Below are positions 9,770 through 18,202 of a stretch of DNA of 64,000 nt, in pieces. The position numbers and the translations under genes were made by a program. Source of the stretch: Aliiroseovarius zhejiangensis (lineage in GTDB: Bacteria; Pseudomonadota; Alphaproteobacteria; Rhodobacterales; Rhodobacteraceae); the NCBI RefSeq assembly GCF_014656375.1, contig NZ_BNCH01000011.1, positions 1-64,000 on the forward strand, in the 5' to 3' direction. Under the pieces are notes generated by a model. The model was not told where the DNA came from. It worked only from the letters and a program-made list of their open reading frames with translations, and made no database searches. The stretch's first letter is position 1. Each line of letters starts with the position of its first letter.

Positions 9770-10243
9770 TCACTGTCCAGATTTGATCGGAGGATGATCT
9801 GATTTGAGGTCTTGTTCAACCGCATGTTGCGCCAGCCCTTTCAAAGCAGCGCGCAAACGAGGTTTGAAATGCGCAATGGCTAGCGGATGCGCCAGCCAGT
9901 CATCGGGCGTCATCAATGCCCAGCATTGCCCTTCGTCGCCCAAAGATATGTCATTCGCCCGGTGGGCAGGCAGAGCCGCCGCGAACCACCAGGATGTGGT
10001 TCCAGGCACCGACGGGCTATCGAGCTCGGTTCGCCAGATCAGATCATCCGGGGTCAGAGTTAAAGAAAGCTCCTCTTGCGTTTCACGCAACACACATTGT
10101 TCGGGGGTTTCCCCCTTGTCGCGCCCGCCACCGGGAAAATCCCACATTCCGGGAAACTGAATACCGACCAGGTCGTCACGAAGGATTGTCGCCACCCGAC
10201 CGCCCACCAAAAGAACCAGTTTTGCGCCGATAAATTCGTGCAT
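9770..10243 (-). CDS. NUDIX hydrolase
   Basis: A 157-residue NUDIX protein. The Nudix box reads GGGRDKGETPEQ followed by RETQEEL. All the metal-binding glutamates are there, but the canonical glycine after EEX is replaced by serine. The substrate, normally a nucleoside diphosphate linked to another group, cannot be told. I chose the ATG at 10243 because GAGG lies just upstream; the open frame extends 57 codons further without similarity. It is divergent from dinB with 61 bases between. Confidence 0.85.
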   Translation of the reverse strand: MHEFIGAKLVLLVGGRVATILRDDLVGIQFPGMWDFPGGGRDKGETPEQCVLRETQEELSLTLTPDDLIWRTELDSPSVPGTTSWWFAAALPAHRANDISLGDEGQCWALMTPDDWLAHPLAIAHFKPRLRAALKGLAQHAVEQDLKSDHPPIKSGQ

Positions 10244-10304
10244 CACATCCTCGCCCGAACAGTCTAGTATTTGAGCCGCCGTTTTACATCGGATAAAACA
10301 CCTC

Positions 10305-11558
10305 ATGCCCGCCCTATGCCGAGACTGCCTGACCCAATTCGATGACGCACGCCGCTGCCCGTCCTGCCGCAGCCCGCGCGTCATTGCGCATCCCGAGCTG
10401 TTTGACCTGACCATCGCGCATATGGATTGCGATGCCTTTTATGCGTCGGTGGAAAAGCGCGACAATCCAGATCTGGCAGACAAGCCGGTCATCATCGGTG
10501 GCGGCAAGCGCGGAGTGGTATCGACCGCCTGCTATGTGGCGCGTATCCGGGGGGTGCGGTCCGCCATGCCGATGTTTCAGGCGCTGAAACTGTGCCCGGA
10601 TGCCGTGGTGATCCGACCGCGCGGCAGTCACTATGCCGCCGTTTCCAAAGAAATCCGCGCCATGATGGACGAGCTGTCGCCCTCGATCGAACCCTTGTCG
10701 CTGGACGAGGCGTTTCTGGACATGACCGGTACTGCAAACCTGCACGGTGCGCCGCCTGCCGTGATGCTGGCCCGGTTGGTCAAACGGATGCAGGACGAAT
10801 TGGGCCTGACCGGGTCCATCGGGCTGAGCCATAACAAGTTTCTGGCCAAAGTGGCGTCAGACCTCGACAAGCCGCGCGGGTTTTCGGTGATCGGCAAGGC
10901 AGAAACGGCCCGGTTTCTGCACGACAAACCTGTCGGCCTGATCTGGGGCGTAGGTGGGGTCAGTCAGGCGGCGTTGGAAAAGGCGGGCATTCGCACCTTC
11001 GCCGACCTTCTGCGCTGGGAAAAGACAGACCTGATCGCCCGGTTTGGCGGCATGGGGGAGCGGCTTTGGCATCTGGCTCGCGGCGAGGATAAACGGCGGG
11101 TGTCGGCCCACGCGCCGGTCAAGTCAATCTCGAACGAGACCACGTTTTTTGAAGATACCTCGGACCTCGACCTGCTGGATGGTCACTTGTGGCGCCTGTC
11201 CGAAAAAGTGTCCGACCGCGCCAAGGCCCGCGATCTGGCCGGGCGTGTGGTCACACTGAAACTGAAACGCGCCGATTTTCGGGCGCTGAGCCGCCAAAGC
11301 AATCTGGGCGACGTGACGCAGTCGGCGGATCGGATCTATCGCACCGTTCGCACATTGCTGGACACGGTTGCCGACCAAGGGCCCTTTCGCCTGATCGGTG
11401 TCGGGTTGAGCCATCTGGGAACGGCCGACAACGCCGACCTCAGCGACGATCTGCTGGACCCCCATGCCGCCAAACGGCGCGCGGCGGAACGGGCGACGGA
11501 CAAGATCCGCGCCCGGTTCGGGCATGACAGCATCGTCAAGGGTCGCGGGATCCGCTGA
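10305..11558 (+). CDS. dinB: DNA polymerase IV (DinB) with an N-terminal zinc ribbon
   Basis: This 417-residue Y-family translesion polymerase carries the catalytic acids in HMDCDAFY (Asp41, Asp43) and SLDEAFLD (Asp134, Glu135). Ahead of the polymerase core is a zinc-ribbon-like segment, Cys5-x2-Cys8 and Cys18-x2-Cys21, that E. coli DinB lacks. It should copy past damaged bases at the cost of accuracy. A LexA-type site was looked for in the 61-base upstream gap and not recognised. Confidence 0.94.
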   Translation: MPALCRDCLTQFDDARRCPSCRSPRVIAHPELFDLTIAHMDCDAFYASVEKRDNPDLADKPVIIGGGKRGVVSTACYVARIRGVRSAMPMFQALKLCPDAVVIRPRGSHYAAVSKEIRAMMDELSPSIEPLSLDEAFLDMTGTANLHGAPPAVMLARLVKRMQDELGLTGSIGLSHNKFLAKVASDLDKPRGFSVIGKAETARFLHDKPVGLIWGVGGVSQAALEKAGIRTFADLLRWEKTDLIARFGGMGERLWHLARGEDKRRVSAHAPVKSISNETTFFEDTSDLDLLDGHLWRLSEKVSDRAKARDLAGRVVTLKLKRADFRALSRQSNLGDVTQSADRIYRTVRTLLDTVADQGPFRLIGVGLSHLGTADNADLSDDLLDPHAAKRRAAERATDKIRARFGHDSIVKGRGIR

Positions 11559-11560
11559 AC

Positions 11561-12421
11561 CTATTCGGCGGCCAGGGCGCTTTCGCTGCGTCCGATCTCG
11601 GCAATCTCGGCAATGACCGATACAAGGCGCGCGCGCACCTGCGCAAAATCGGCATTCGGACGCACCATGGTTTCATCAAGGTAAAGCGCACGGTCGATCT
11701 CGACCTGCACCACATGCTGCCCGCGCGACGGACGCCCGTAATGCTGCGCCATATAAGCGCCCGAAAACGGGGTGTTGCGCGCGGTTTCAAACCCGGCACG
11801 CACGAAAGCCGCCTCGACCCGGTCAACGATGGACGAGGCCGAGGATGCCCCGAACCGGTCGCCCAGAACGATTTCGGGGCAGCGTTTCGCCCCTTTGCAC
11901 AGGTTGGTCACGGCCTCATGCGGCATTGAATGGCAGTCGATCAGAATTGCCGCGCCGAACATTGCATGGCTGCGATCCAGAAGCGTCTGCAACGCGGTGT
12001 GATAGGGATGCCAATGCGTTGCCAGCCGCGTTTGCGCGTCGCCCAGCGTCATCTTACCCCTGTAAATCGCCCGCCCACCGGCCACGACGCGCGGAATGAC
12101 ACCCAAACCGGACGAGACACGCGGATTGTGGTCAACCCGGCGCAGCCCGCTGATCAGGGCCGGGTCCAGTTCTTCCGGCCCGCGGTTCAGATCGACATAG
12201 GCGCGTGGCGTGTTCGCCACCAAAAAGGGCGCACCATGATCGGGTGCAACCGCATAAAGCTGATCGACATAGGCATCTTCCGAGGATCGCAGCGCCAGCT
12301 CGTCCAGCACACTGTTCCGGATCAACGCTGCCGGATAATCGCGTCCCGAATGGGGCGAGGCAAACACCACACTGGTTGTATGCGCCGTTGGCAATGTCAG
12401 CATATATGGCGGTGTCGACAT
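11561..12421 (-). CDS. N-formylglutamate amidohydrolase family protein
   Basis: A 286-residue protein of the HutG-like N-formylglutamate amidohydrolase family, seen from FASPHSGRDYP, NTPRAYVDLNR, DCHSMP and QHVVQVEIDRALY. The metal ligands are probably the His/Asp/His in these motifs. In histidine degradation such enzymes release formate and glutamate, but no hut genes are nearby, so the substrate is uncertain. The ATG at 12421 gives MSTPPYMLT; an upstream start at 12463 adds 14 arginine-rich residues. It is convergent with dinB, with two bases between the stops. Confidence 0.85.
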   Translation of the reverse strand: MSTPPYMLTLPTAHTTSVVFASPHSGRDYPAALIRNSVLDELALRSSEDAYVDQLYAVAPDHGAPFLVANTPRAYVDLNRGPEELDPALISGLRRVDHNPRVSSGLGVIPRVVAGGRAIYRGKMTLGDAQTRLATHWHPYHTALQTLLDRSHAMFGAAILIDCHSMPHEAVTNLCKGAKRCPEIVLGDRFGASSASSIVDRVEAAFVRAGFETARNTPFSGAYMAQHYGRPSRGQHVVQVEIDRALYLDETMVRPNADFAQVRARLVSVIAEIAEIGRSESALAAE

Positions 12422-12483
12422 CCGAAGCCCTTTGCGCCTTGTCCTTGGTGCATAATATGACAAAATTCTCTTGTTAAAAGGCC

Positions 12484-12512
12484 TTGCGCACCGGCTCGAC
12501 TCCTTTTATAGA
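12484..12512 (+). promoter_or_regulatory. Possible promoter of the tRNA-Val transcript
   Basis: TTGCGC (12484-12489) and TATAGA (12507-12512) are separated by 17 bases, 75 bases upstream of tRNA-Val. The pair is close to a housekeeping sigma-70 promoter. Confidence 0.45.
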
Positions 12513-12586
12513 ACCGCGAACCGGCGCGGGTTTTCCCGCGTCGCGTTTTTTGGATCGGTCTTTCAGGCTGGTTCGGGAAGATTTCC

Positions 12587-12661
12587 GGGCGATTAGCTCA
12601 GCGGTAGAGCACTTCGTTGACATCGAAGGGGTCACTGGTTCGATCCCAGTATCGCCCACCA
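12587..12661 (+). tRNA. tRNA-Val (GAC)
   Basis: The sequence folds as a 75-base cloverleaf. Acceptor GGGCGAT pairs with ATCGCCC, the D-arm is GCTC/GAGC, and the anticodon arm is CTTCG-TTGACAT-CGAAG. The T-arm is ACTGG-TTCGATC-CCAGT, and CCA is encoded at 12659-12661. The anticodon GAC reads valine codons GUC and GUU. Confidence 0.97.
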
Positions 12662-12742
12662 TGAACCGCCAGATGGCTGCAAGGTCAAATGGCATAAAGT
12701 AGCTTAGGCGCAACCGCAGCGCCGCGTTGAAGGAGAAGGAAC

Positions 12743-12868
12743 ATGAAAGTTCGCAACTCGCTCCGCTCGCTGAAAAACCGCCACCGCGATTGCCGCGTGG
12801 TGCGCCGGAAAGGCCGCGTTTACGTGATCAACAAAACGCAACGCCGGTTCAAAGCCCGTCAGGGCTGA
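12743..12868 (+). CDS. rpmJ: Ribosomal protein bL36, form without the zinc cysteines
   Basis: The 41-residue basic protein starts [17 protein letters not shown] and ends RRFKARQG, a clear match to bL36. Only one cysteine is present, so it is the C-minus form that lacks the zinc site. AAGGAGAAGG at 12730-12739 precedes the ATG. It is shorter than usual ORF cut-offs and easily missed; the longer open frame starting at 12727 is in another frame and is not the gene. It stands apart from the other ribosomal protein genes, 81 bases after tRNA-Val, and is closed by a terminator. Confidence 0.95.
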   Translation: MKVRNSLRSLKNRHRDCRVVRRKGRVYVINKTQRRFKARQG

Positions 12869-12893
12869 ACATATCAGCAGCGTTATCGAAAGG

Positions 12894-12916
12894 GCCGCCC
12901 AGTGGGCGGCTTTTTT
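12894..12916 (+). terminator. Rho-independent terminator of rpmJ
   Basis: GCCGCCC (12894-12900) and GGGCGGC (12904-12910) form a perfect seven-pair stem followed by six Ts, 25 bases after the rpmJ stop. Confidence 0.92.
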
Positions 12917-12994
12917 GTTGCATCCGGTGCGCAGGCTGTCGAAAGCGCGACGGCGACGGAGGGATCAACCCCACCGCGCCATCGTGAGCCCTCG

Positions 12995-14473
12995 TCAGAA
13001 GTTCACGAGGATTCGCGCCAGGGTGATCTGGTCAACATAGCCCGTCACTGCCATCCCGCGACTTTTCTGGTACTGGCGCAACGCCTTTCGGGTCTTCTTG
13101 TTGAACTTGCCATCAACCGCACCAGGGTCCAATCCAAGACTGGCCAGCCGCTGTTCAACGATCAACCGAAGTGGTCCGTTCTTTAACAACGCCTGCTCCG
13201 AGGCTGCCAAAGCCTTCCGCTCGGTTTCGCGCACCTGAGCCTGTTTCAGCTCGTCGACCCGGGCCTTCGCCACATCCGCGAAATAGCCCTTGGGATGTTT
13301 CTTCAAATACGCCTCATAGGCCTGAACCGTGTCTTTGTCCTTCGCGACCTTCCAGCGTTCACGCTCGGCCTTGCCAGCCTTGTCGCCATCGCTGCGCTGC
13401 AACTTGGCAAGCGCCGCGTTCGCTTCATCTGCATGCAACCCGTCGGGATACTGCTTCAGATATGCCAATAGTCCCTTGGCGGTCCCGTCCTTCCCGGTCA
13501 CATCCCAAAAGGCGTGATCCTGCCGTGCCTGTTCTGCGGCGCGTTTGCGCGCCGCATCCTCCAGCTCCGCCGCCCGTTTCGCGGCCTGGCGCCCCAGAAC
13601 TTTCACTTGCACATCGTTGACATATCCCGTGGGGTCAAAACCCTGATCTTCCTGCCAATCCGCGATTGCCGCGCGCGTAACCCGGCCAAAGATCCCGTCG
13701 ATCCCGCCGGGGTTGTGATCCAGAATTGTCAAATCGCGTTGTACATCCCGACGCTGGGTGCGGGTCAGGCGCAACGCCGCTTCGGCCTGTTCCGCCTCGC
13801 TCATCTCACCCATCGTGAACGGGGCACTGTCCAGAACATCCCCGAATGGCTCGATTTTGGGGTACTGATCCCGCAGCGCGCTGCGCATTTTCGCGTCGGG
13901 GACCAATGCAACCTTGTCGACAAACTCTTCAAGCGACTCGGTCGGGCCGATCAGCACGCCGACCCCATCCGGCACATCTGGGTCCGCGATTCCGGCGCGC
14001 AGGCTTTCGTCCAACTCGATCTCGTCGCCCAGCGGGGCCAGCAGCACGAGGGCGTGCTCCGGCGACCCGTCAACGCTGCGCAGGATCGCACTGAGCGGAA
14101 CACCCACGCTGCCCACCGACAGGTCGTTCATGTCATCGGCATAACGCGTCAACAGCCAGCTTTCATGCTCTGTCGTCACGAAACGGCCAGCCATGAAGAC
14201 CAGCAAACGGTCTGCACCTTCGGCTTCCTTGCGAAAGTCTTCAACCGTTTCCCAACTGTCTGGCGCCCCTTCGGAGCGGATGTCGAAAACGTCGAAGCCT
14301 TCGCTTTCAAGCCGGCGTTTCAGATCGTCCGCCGCGTCAACCTCATCTGTATCTTCAAGATAGCGATAGTCGTTGTTCACAATCATCAACGCCGCATCTT
14401 TGGCGGCCGCGCCGCTGGCAACCCCGCACAGCAAAGCCGCCGCAGCGACTGTGGCTTGAAACCGATTGGTCAT
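12995..14473 (-). CDS. Secreted caspase-fold protein lacking catalytic residues, with two peptidoglycan-binding-like domains
   Basis: A 492-residue exported protein with signal peptide 1-24 (ends SGAAA). Residues about 25-190 follow the caspase/metacaspase p20 pattern (ALMIVNNDYRYLEDTDEVDAA, then LLVFMAGRF). The catalytic His-Gly is replaced by Arg-Phe, and the usual DACR cysteine strand reads VLLAPLGD, so protease activity is not expected. A PG_binding_1-like repeat follows (about 235-295, GGIDGIFGRVTRAAI). Then come two tetratricopeptide-like repeats with YLKQYPDG and YLKKHPKG, and a second PG_binding_1-like repeat at the C-terminus (GAVDGKFNKKTRKALRQY). The ATG at 14473 follows AGGAGG; a GTG two codons earlier overlaps that site. 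It stands alone. Confidence 0.8.
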   Translation of the reverse strand: MTNRFQATVAAAALLCGVASGAAAKDAALMIVNNDYRYLEDTDEVDAADDLKRRLESEGFDVFDIRSEGAPDSWETVEDFRKEAEGADRLLVFMAGRFVTTEHESWLLTRYADDMNDLSVGSVGVPLSAILRSVDGSPEHALVLLAPLGDEIELDESLRAGIADPDVPDGVGVLIGPTESLEEFVDKVALVPDAKMRSALRDQYPKIEPFGDVLDSAPFTMGEMSEAEQAEAALRLTRTQRRDVQRDLTILDHNPGGIDGIFGRVTRAAIADWQEDQGFDPTGYVNDVQVKVLGRQAAKRAAELEDAARKRAAEQARQDHAFWDVTGKDGTAKGLLAYLKQYPDGLHADEANAALAKLQRSDGDKAGKAERERWKVAKDKDTVQAYEAYLKKHPKGYFADVAKARVDELKQAQVRETERKALAASEQALLKNGPLRLIVEQRLASLGLDPGAVDGKFNKKTRKALRQYQKSRGMAVTGYVDQITLARILVNF

Positions 14474-14550
14474 ATGCACCTCCTGTTTCAGACGACAACG
14501 CGCAAGCGTCTGATTGGTTCATTTTGGAGCATATCGAACCGTGCTCAACG

Positions 14551-14581
14551 AAAAAACCTGCCGGTTGGAAAAACCGGCAGG
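14551..14581 (-). terminator. Terminator of the liv-type operon
   Basis: On the minus strand CCTGCCGGTT and AACCGGCAGG form a perfect ten-pair stem with a five-base loop, followed by six Ts. It lies 33 bases beyond the paaK-like stop and closes the seven-gene unit. Confidence 0.95.
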
Positions 14582-14613
14582 GAACGGGTTCAACACGGTT
14601 CCGAACCTTGCGG

Positions 14614-15813
14614 TCAGTCGTACACGCGCTGGTCGTCGATCACGATCCCATCGTTGGGCAGGCTGCCGGGTGCGACAAGTTCGATCCGGCCTTTCAGCTT
14701 CAAGGTTTCGGCCACCGATCTGGCATAGGCATCAGCGTCACCACCACTGGATTCGACTTTTACGGTCATCGCGTCCAACTCGCCCTCGCGGGTGGCGATG
14801 ACGCGTGCTTTCGACACTTCGGCGTGCTTGGCCACGAAATCGGCGACCTGTTCGGGGCGCACAAACATGCCCTTGATCTTCGCGGTCTGGTCCGCACGGC
14901 CCATCCAGCCCTTGATGCGCATGTTGGTGCGGCCACACGGGCTGGTGCCGGGCATCACCGCCGACAGATCGCCGGTCGCAAAGCGGATCAAGGGGTAGTC
15001 CGGGTTCAACGTGGTCACAACCACTTCGCCCACTTCGCCATCCGCCACCAGGTCGCCGGTGCCCGGGCGCACGATTTCAACAATCACGCCTTCGTCAACG
15101 ATCATGCCTTCCATCGCCTCGCTTTCATAAGCGATGTTGCCAAGATCAGCGGTTGCATAGCTTTGCAGGCAAGTGACACCGCGATCGGCGTATTCCTGAC
15201 GCAGGCTGGGGAACAATGCTCCCCCACCAACGGCAGCCTTGGTGATCTTCAGTTTCACGCCATCGGCATCCGCGCGGTCCAGAATGATCTTCAGATAATC
15301 CGGGGTGCCGGCATAGGCCGTGGTGCCGATATCCGCCGCGGCCCTCACCTGCAGTTCTGTCTGACCCACACCGGCAGGCAGGACCGAGGCTCCAACCGCC
15401 TGTGCGCCGTTCTCGAAAATCATGCCCGCAGGGGTCAGGTGATAACCGAAGCAGTTTTGAACGATGTCGTCTGCGCCAATGCCGCAGGCATGCAAGAAAC
15501 GCCCCATGCGCCACCAGTCATGGCTGACACCGCCGGGTTCATAGATCGGGCCGGGGGATTGGAAAATATGGGCTGGTTTCTTGACGGCAAAGCCACCGAA
15601 CGGCGGATTTTCCTTCTGCCATTTGCTCAGCTCAGACTTTCGCAAAACCGGATATTTCGCCAGATCCGAAAGCGAGGCAATCTCGGGCCCATCCAGTTGA
15701 CAGGCGTTCTTTGCAGTACGCGCGCGCGCGATCTGTGCGCGGAGGCCATCAATCAGTGCGCTCGCGCGTTCATCCTGCGAACGGGTTTCCAGCGCGTCAA
15801 AATACTTGGACAT
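14614..15813 (-). CDS. PaaK-type phenylacetate/aryl-CoA ligase family protein
   Basis: A 399-residue member of the phenylacetate-CoA ligase branch of the AMP-forming adenylate enzymes. Recognisable segments are SYATADLGNIAYESE, the hinge region TTLNPDYPLIRFATGDLS and the C-terminal KIKGMFVRPEQV. It should activate a carboxylic acid with ATP and join it to CoA. It is the last gene of an operon that codes for a branched-chain-type ABC importer, so the imported solute is probably its substrate. I do not call it paaK since no phenylacetate catabolic genes are present. AGAGG precedes the chosen ATG at 15813. Confidence 0.85.
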   Translation of the reverse strand: MSKYFDALETRSQDERASALIDGLRAQIARARTAKNACQLDGPEIASLSDLAKYPVLRKSELSKWQKENPPFGGFAVKKPAHIFQSPGPIYEPGGVSHDWWRMGRFLHACGIGADDIVQNCFGYHLTPAGMIFENGAQAVGASVLPAGVGQTELQVRAAADIGTTAYAGTPDYLKIILDRADADGVKLKITKAAVGGGALFPSLRQEYADRGVTCLQSYATADLGNIAYESEAMEGMIVDEGVIVEIVRPGTGDLVADGEVGEVVVTTLNPDYPLIRFATGDLSAVMPGTSPCGRTNMRIKGWMGRADQTAKIKGMFVRPEQVADFVAKHAEVSKARVIATREGELDAMTVKVESSGGDADAYARSVAETLKLKGRIELVAPGSLPNDGIVIDDQRVYD

Positions 15814-15879
15814 GAGTGACCTCTTGTCATCGCCGGCATGCACCGGCCCTACGTTGCATTTGTCGGTTTGTGGGTGGCG

Positions 15880-16728
15880 TCAGGCCAGCCAACGCTTGCG
15901 GCGACGATACGACCGCACGTCGCGGAAACTCTTGCGGCCCTCGTCCGACATACCGAGATAAAATTCCTTCACGTCCGGGTTTTCGCGCAATTCCGCGGCC
16001 GGACCGTCCATCACGACGCGTCCGTTCTCAAGAATATAGCCGTAATGCGCGTAACGCAGCGCGACGTTGGTGTTCTGCTCTGCCAGCAGGAAGGTCACGC
16101 CCTCTTGTTCGTTCACCTTCTTCACGATCTCGAAGATCTGCTCGACCAGTTGCGGCGCAAGCCCCATGGACGGTTCATCCAGCAGGATCATATCGGGGCG
16201 CGACATCAGCGCGCGGCCCATCGCGACCATCTGTTGCTCGCCGCCCGAGGTATAGCCTGCCTGGCTTTTGCGCCGCTCTTTCAGGCGCGGGAAATAGTCA
16301 TACACCATCTCAAGATCAGCGTTGATCGCGGCCTTGCCATCGGTGCGGGTATAGGCGCCGGTCAGCAGGTTTTCCTCAACGGTCAGGTGTTCGAAACAGT
16401 GCCGCCCTTCCATCACCTGAATGACGCCGCGCTTGACCAGGGCCGAAGGGTTCAGCTCGGCCACATTTTCGTTCATGTGCAGGATCGTGCCTTTCGTGAC
16501 TTCCCCCCGCTCCGATTGCAGCAGGTTGGAAATCGCCTTCAGCGTGGTCGTCTTGCCCGCACCATTACCGCCGAGAATGGCAGTGATGCTGCCCTTGGGC
16601 ACGTTCAGGCTGACGCCCTTCAACACAAGGATCACGTGATTATAGATCACCTCGATATTGTTGACCTCAAGAAGGTTTTCGCCTGCATTCCTTGCGGTCT
16701 TTTCTGCGGTCTTTGCGGCGTCCAGCAT
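15880..16728 (-). CDS. LivF-type ABC transporter ATPase
   Basis: A 282-residue nucleotide-binding subunit of the branched-chain amino acid (HAAT) importer class. It has Walker A GGNGAGKTT, signature TSGGEQQMVAMGRAL and Walker B MILLDEPSMGL. An N-terminal extension of about 18 alanine/lysine-rich residues precedes the domain, which is unusual but common in this gene cluster. It pairs with the LivG-type ATPase upstream. Confidence 0.93.
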   Translation of the reverse strand: MLDAAKTAEKTARNAGENLLEVNNIEVIYNHVILVLKGVSLNVPKGSITAILGGNGAGKTTTLKAISNLLQSERGEVTKGTILHMNENVAELNPSALVKRGVIQVMEGRHCFEHLTVEENLLTGAYTRTDGKAAINADLEMVYDYFPRLKERRKSQAGYTSGGEQQMVAMGRALMSRPDMILLDEPSMGLAPQLVEQIFEIVKKVNEQEGVTFLLAEQNTNVALRYAHYGYILENGRVVMDGPAAELRENPDVKEFYLGMSDEGRKSFRDVRSYRRRKRWLA

Positions 16729-16762
16729 ATCGGTCGTCCTGTTCGTGTTCGTTGTTCGGGGA

Positions 16763-16788
16763 TCGTCCGGGCCGATTGGCCCGAACGA
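16763..16788 (-). other. Strong intercistronic hairpin after the binding-protein gene
   Basis: On the minus strand TCGTTCGGGCC and GGCCCGGACGA form an 11-pair stem (one wobble) with loop AATC, 18 bases after the binding-protein stop. No T-run follows, so it is more likely to protect the upstream mRNA from 3' decay than to end transcription. Confidence 0.75.
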
Positions 16789-16805
16789 CAGTGCTTACAC
16801 GCAGA

Positions 16806-18092
16806 TCAGTTGCAGCGCGGTTCGATGTTGTTCTCGGCGGCATAGGCGGCCGAGTCTTCTTCGATCAACGGCTGGATCACTTCCATGTCCGACGGACCGT
16901 AGTCCGAGATCAGCGACCATGTCCCCGCAGCAGCATCCCATTGCTGGATCGCGCCAGTGCCCGGGCCACCGTGGTTTTCGCAGGTCACGGTGAAGGTCGG
17001 GCCGAAGCCGGGCATACCCAGTTCCGCCATCCGCTCTTCGGTGATTTCCAGGGCTTCCATACCGTCGCGCATCATTGACGAGGTGATGTCAGGCGTGCCG
17101 TGGATTTCCTGAGCCGTGCGGGCAGCTTCTGCCAGCAACATCGCGGCATAGACACCACGGTTATAGATGGCCTTGCCGATATTGTCGCCATTGCCAGCCG
17201 CCTTGCCTGCATCCACAACATATTTCTGGATGTCGTCGAAGACAGGATAGTCCGAGCCAACACCATGGAAGGTCACAGCCTTGTATCCCGTGGCCGCATC
17301 GCCAGCCGGGGCCACATCATGATCGCCACCAGACCACCAGACGCCGATGAAGTTTTCCATCGGGAAACGGATGTTTGCGGCTTCCTGAATGGCAACCTGG
17401 TTCATCACGCCCCAGCCGTACATGATCACGAAATCCGGGCGCTCGCGGCGAATTTGCAGCCACTGGGCCTTTTGTTCCTGACCGGGGTGATCCACCGGAA
17501 TCGTCGTAAATTCGAACCCGTGCTTTTCCGACAGCTCTTCCAGCGTGCGGATCGGTTCCTTGCCATAGGCCGAGTTGTGATAGACCAGCGCGATTTTCTT
17601 GCCGGTCAGGTCGCCGCCGCTGACCTCTTTCAGGTGGTTCACTGCCAGCGACGCCGCGTTCCAGTAGTTGGCGGGGAAGTTGAACACATGGCTGAACACC
17701 TTGCCGTTGGCAGCCGAGGTCCGGCCATAGCCCGGCGTGTAAAGCGGGATGTCATCTGCGGTCACTTTCGGAATCAGCTGATAGGTGATACCCGTCGACA
17801 GCGGGTTATAGGCCAGCGCGCCCTGACCTTTCGTGGCCTCATAGCATTCCACACCTTTTTCCGTGTTATAGGCGGTTTCACATTCCGGCGCCGAGGTCAT
17901 GACACCACCGATGCCGCCATCCCGTTCGTTCAGCAGCGTGAAATAGTCCGCAAAGCCGTCCGCATAGGGAATACCGCCCGCCGCGTAAGGCCCCGTCCGA
18001 TAGCTGAGCGAGGGGAACACCAGGTCCGCCAGGACCGGGGTCGCCACCATGAGAGCCGTCACACTGGCTGCTGCGAGTTTCGTATATTTCAT
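16806..18092 (-). CDS. ABC transporter periplasmic substrate-binding protein (Liv-type)
   Basis: The 428-residue protein has a Sec signal peptide (1-22, ending PVLA) and the two-lobed Peripla_BP_6 fold typical of HAAT importers. It contains two or more cysteines in the mature part (PECETAYNTEKGVECYE), which could form a disulfide. The ligand is unknown. The acyl/aryl-CoA ligases at both ends of the operon suggest a carboxylic acid rather than an amino acid. GGAGG precedes the ATG. Hairpins lie on both sides of the gene in the mRNA. Confidence 0.92.
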   Translation of the reverse strand: MKYTKLAAASVTALMVATPVLADLVFPSLSYRTGPYAAGGIPYADGFADYFTLLNERDGGIGGVMTSAPECETAYNTEKGVECYEATKGQGALAYNPLSTGITYQLIPKVTADDIPLYTPGYGRTSAANGKVFSHVFNFPANYWNAASLAVNHLKEVSGGDLTGKKIALVYHNSAYGKEPIRTLEELSEKHGFEFTTIPVDHPGQEQKAQWLQIRRERPDFVIMYGWGVMNQVAIQEAANIRFPMENFIGVWWSGGDHDVAPAGDAATGYKAVTFHGVGSDYPVFDDIQKYVVDAGKAAGNGDNIGKAIYNRGVYAAMLLAEAARTAQEIHGTPDITSSMMRDGMEALEITEERMAELGMPGFGPTFTVTCENHGGPGTGAIQQWDAAAGTWSLISDYGPSDMEVIQPLIEEDSAAYAAENNIEPRCN

Positions 18093-18149
18093 TTGCTTCC
18101 TCCCTAGATTAGCAAATTTCTGTGCCCGTTATGGGTCACGTTGCTTGGA

Positions 18150-18182
18150 TCCCCCGGACCGCCTCCTCGTTGGTGCGGGGGA
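18150..18182 (-). other. Intercistronic hairpin before the binding-protein gene
   Basis: On the minus strand TCCCCCGCACC (18172-18182) pairs with GGTCCGGGGGA (18150-18160), with one mismatch, around an 11-base loop. No T-run follows. It lies between livM and the binding-protein gene and may be an attenuator or an mRNA stability element. Confidence 0.65.
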
Positions 18183-18202
18183 GTGAGTTGATTGCGCGGG
18201 CC

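Noticed and set aside
12727-12987. An 86-codon frame starting at 12727
   Set aside because: It is out of frame with rpmJ, which occupies the same bases and has the ribosome-binding site and the recognisable product.
14524-15819. A 431-codon plus-strand open frame antisense to the PaaK-type gene
   Set aside because: Shadow frame; it also starts inside the operon terminator.
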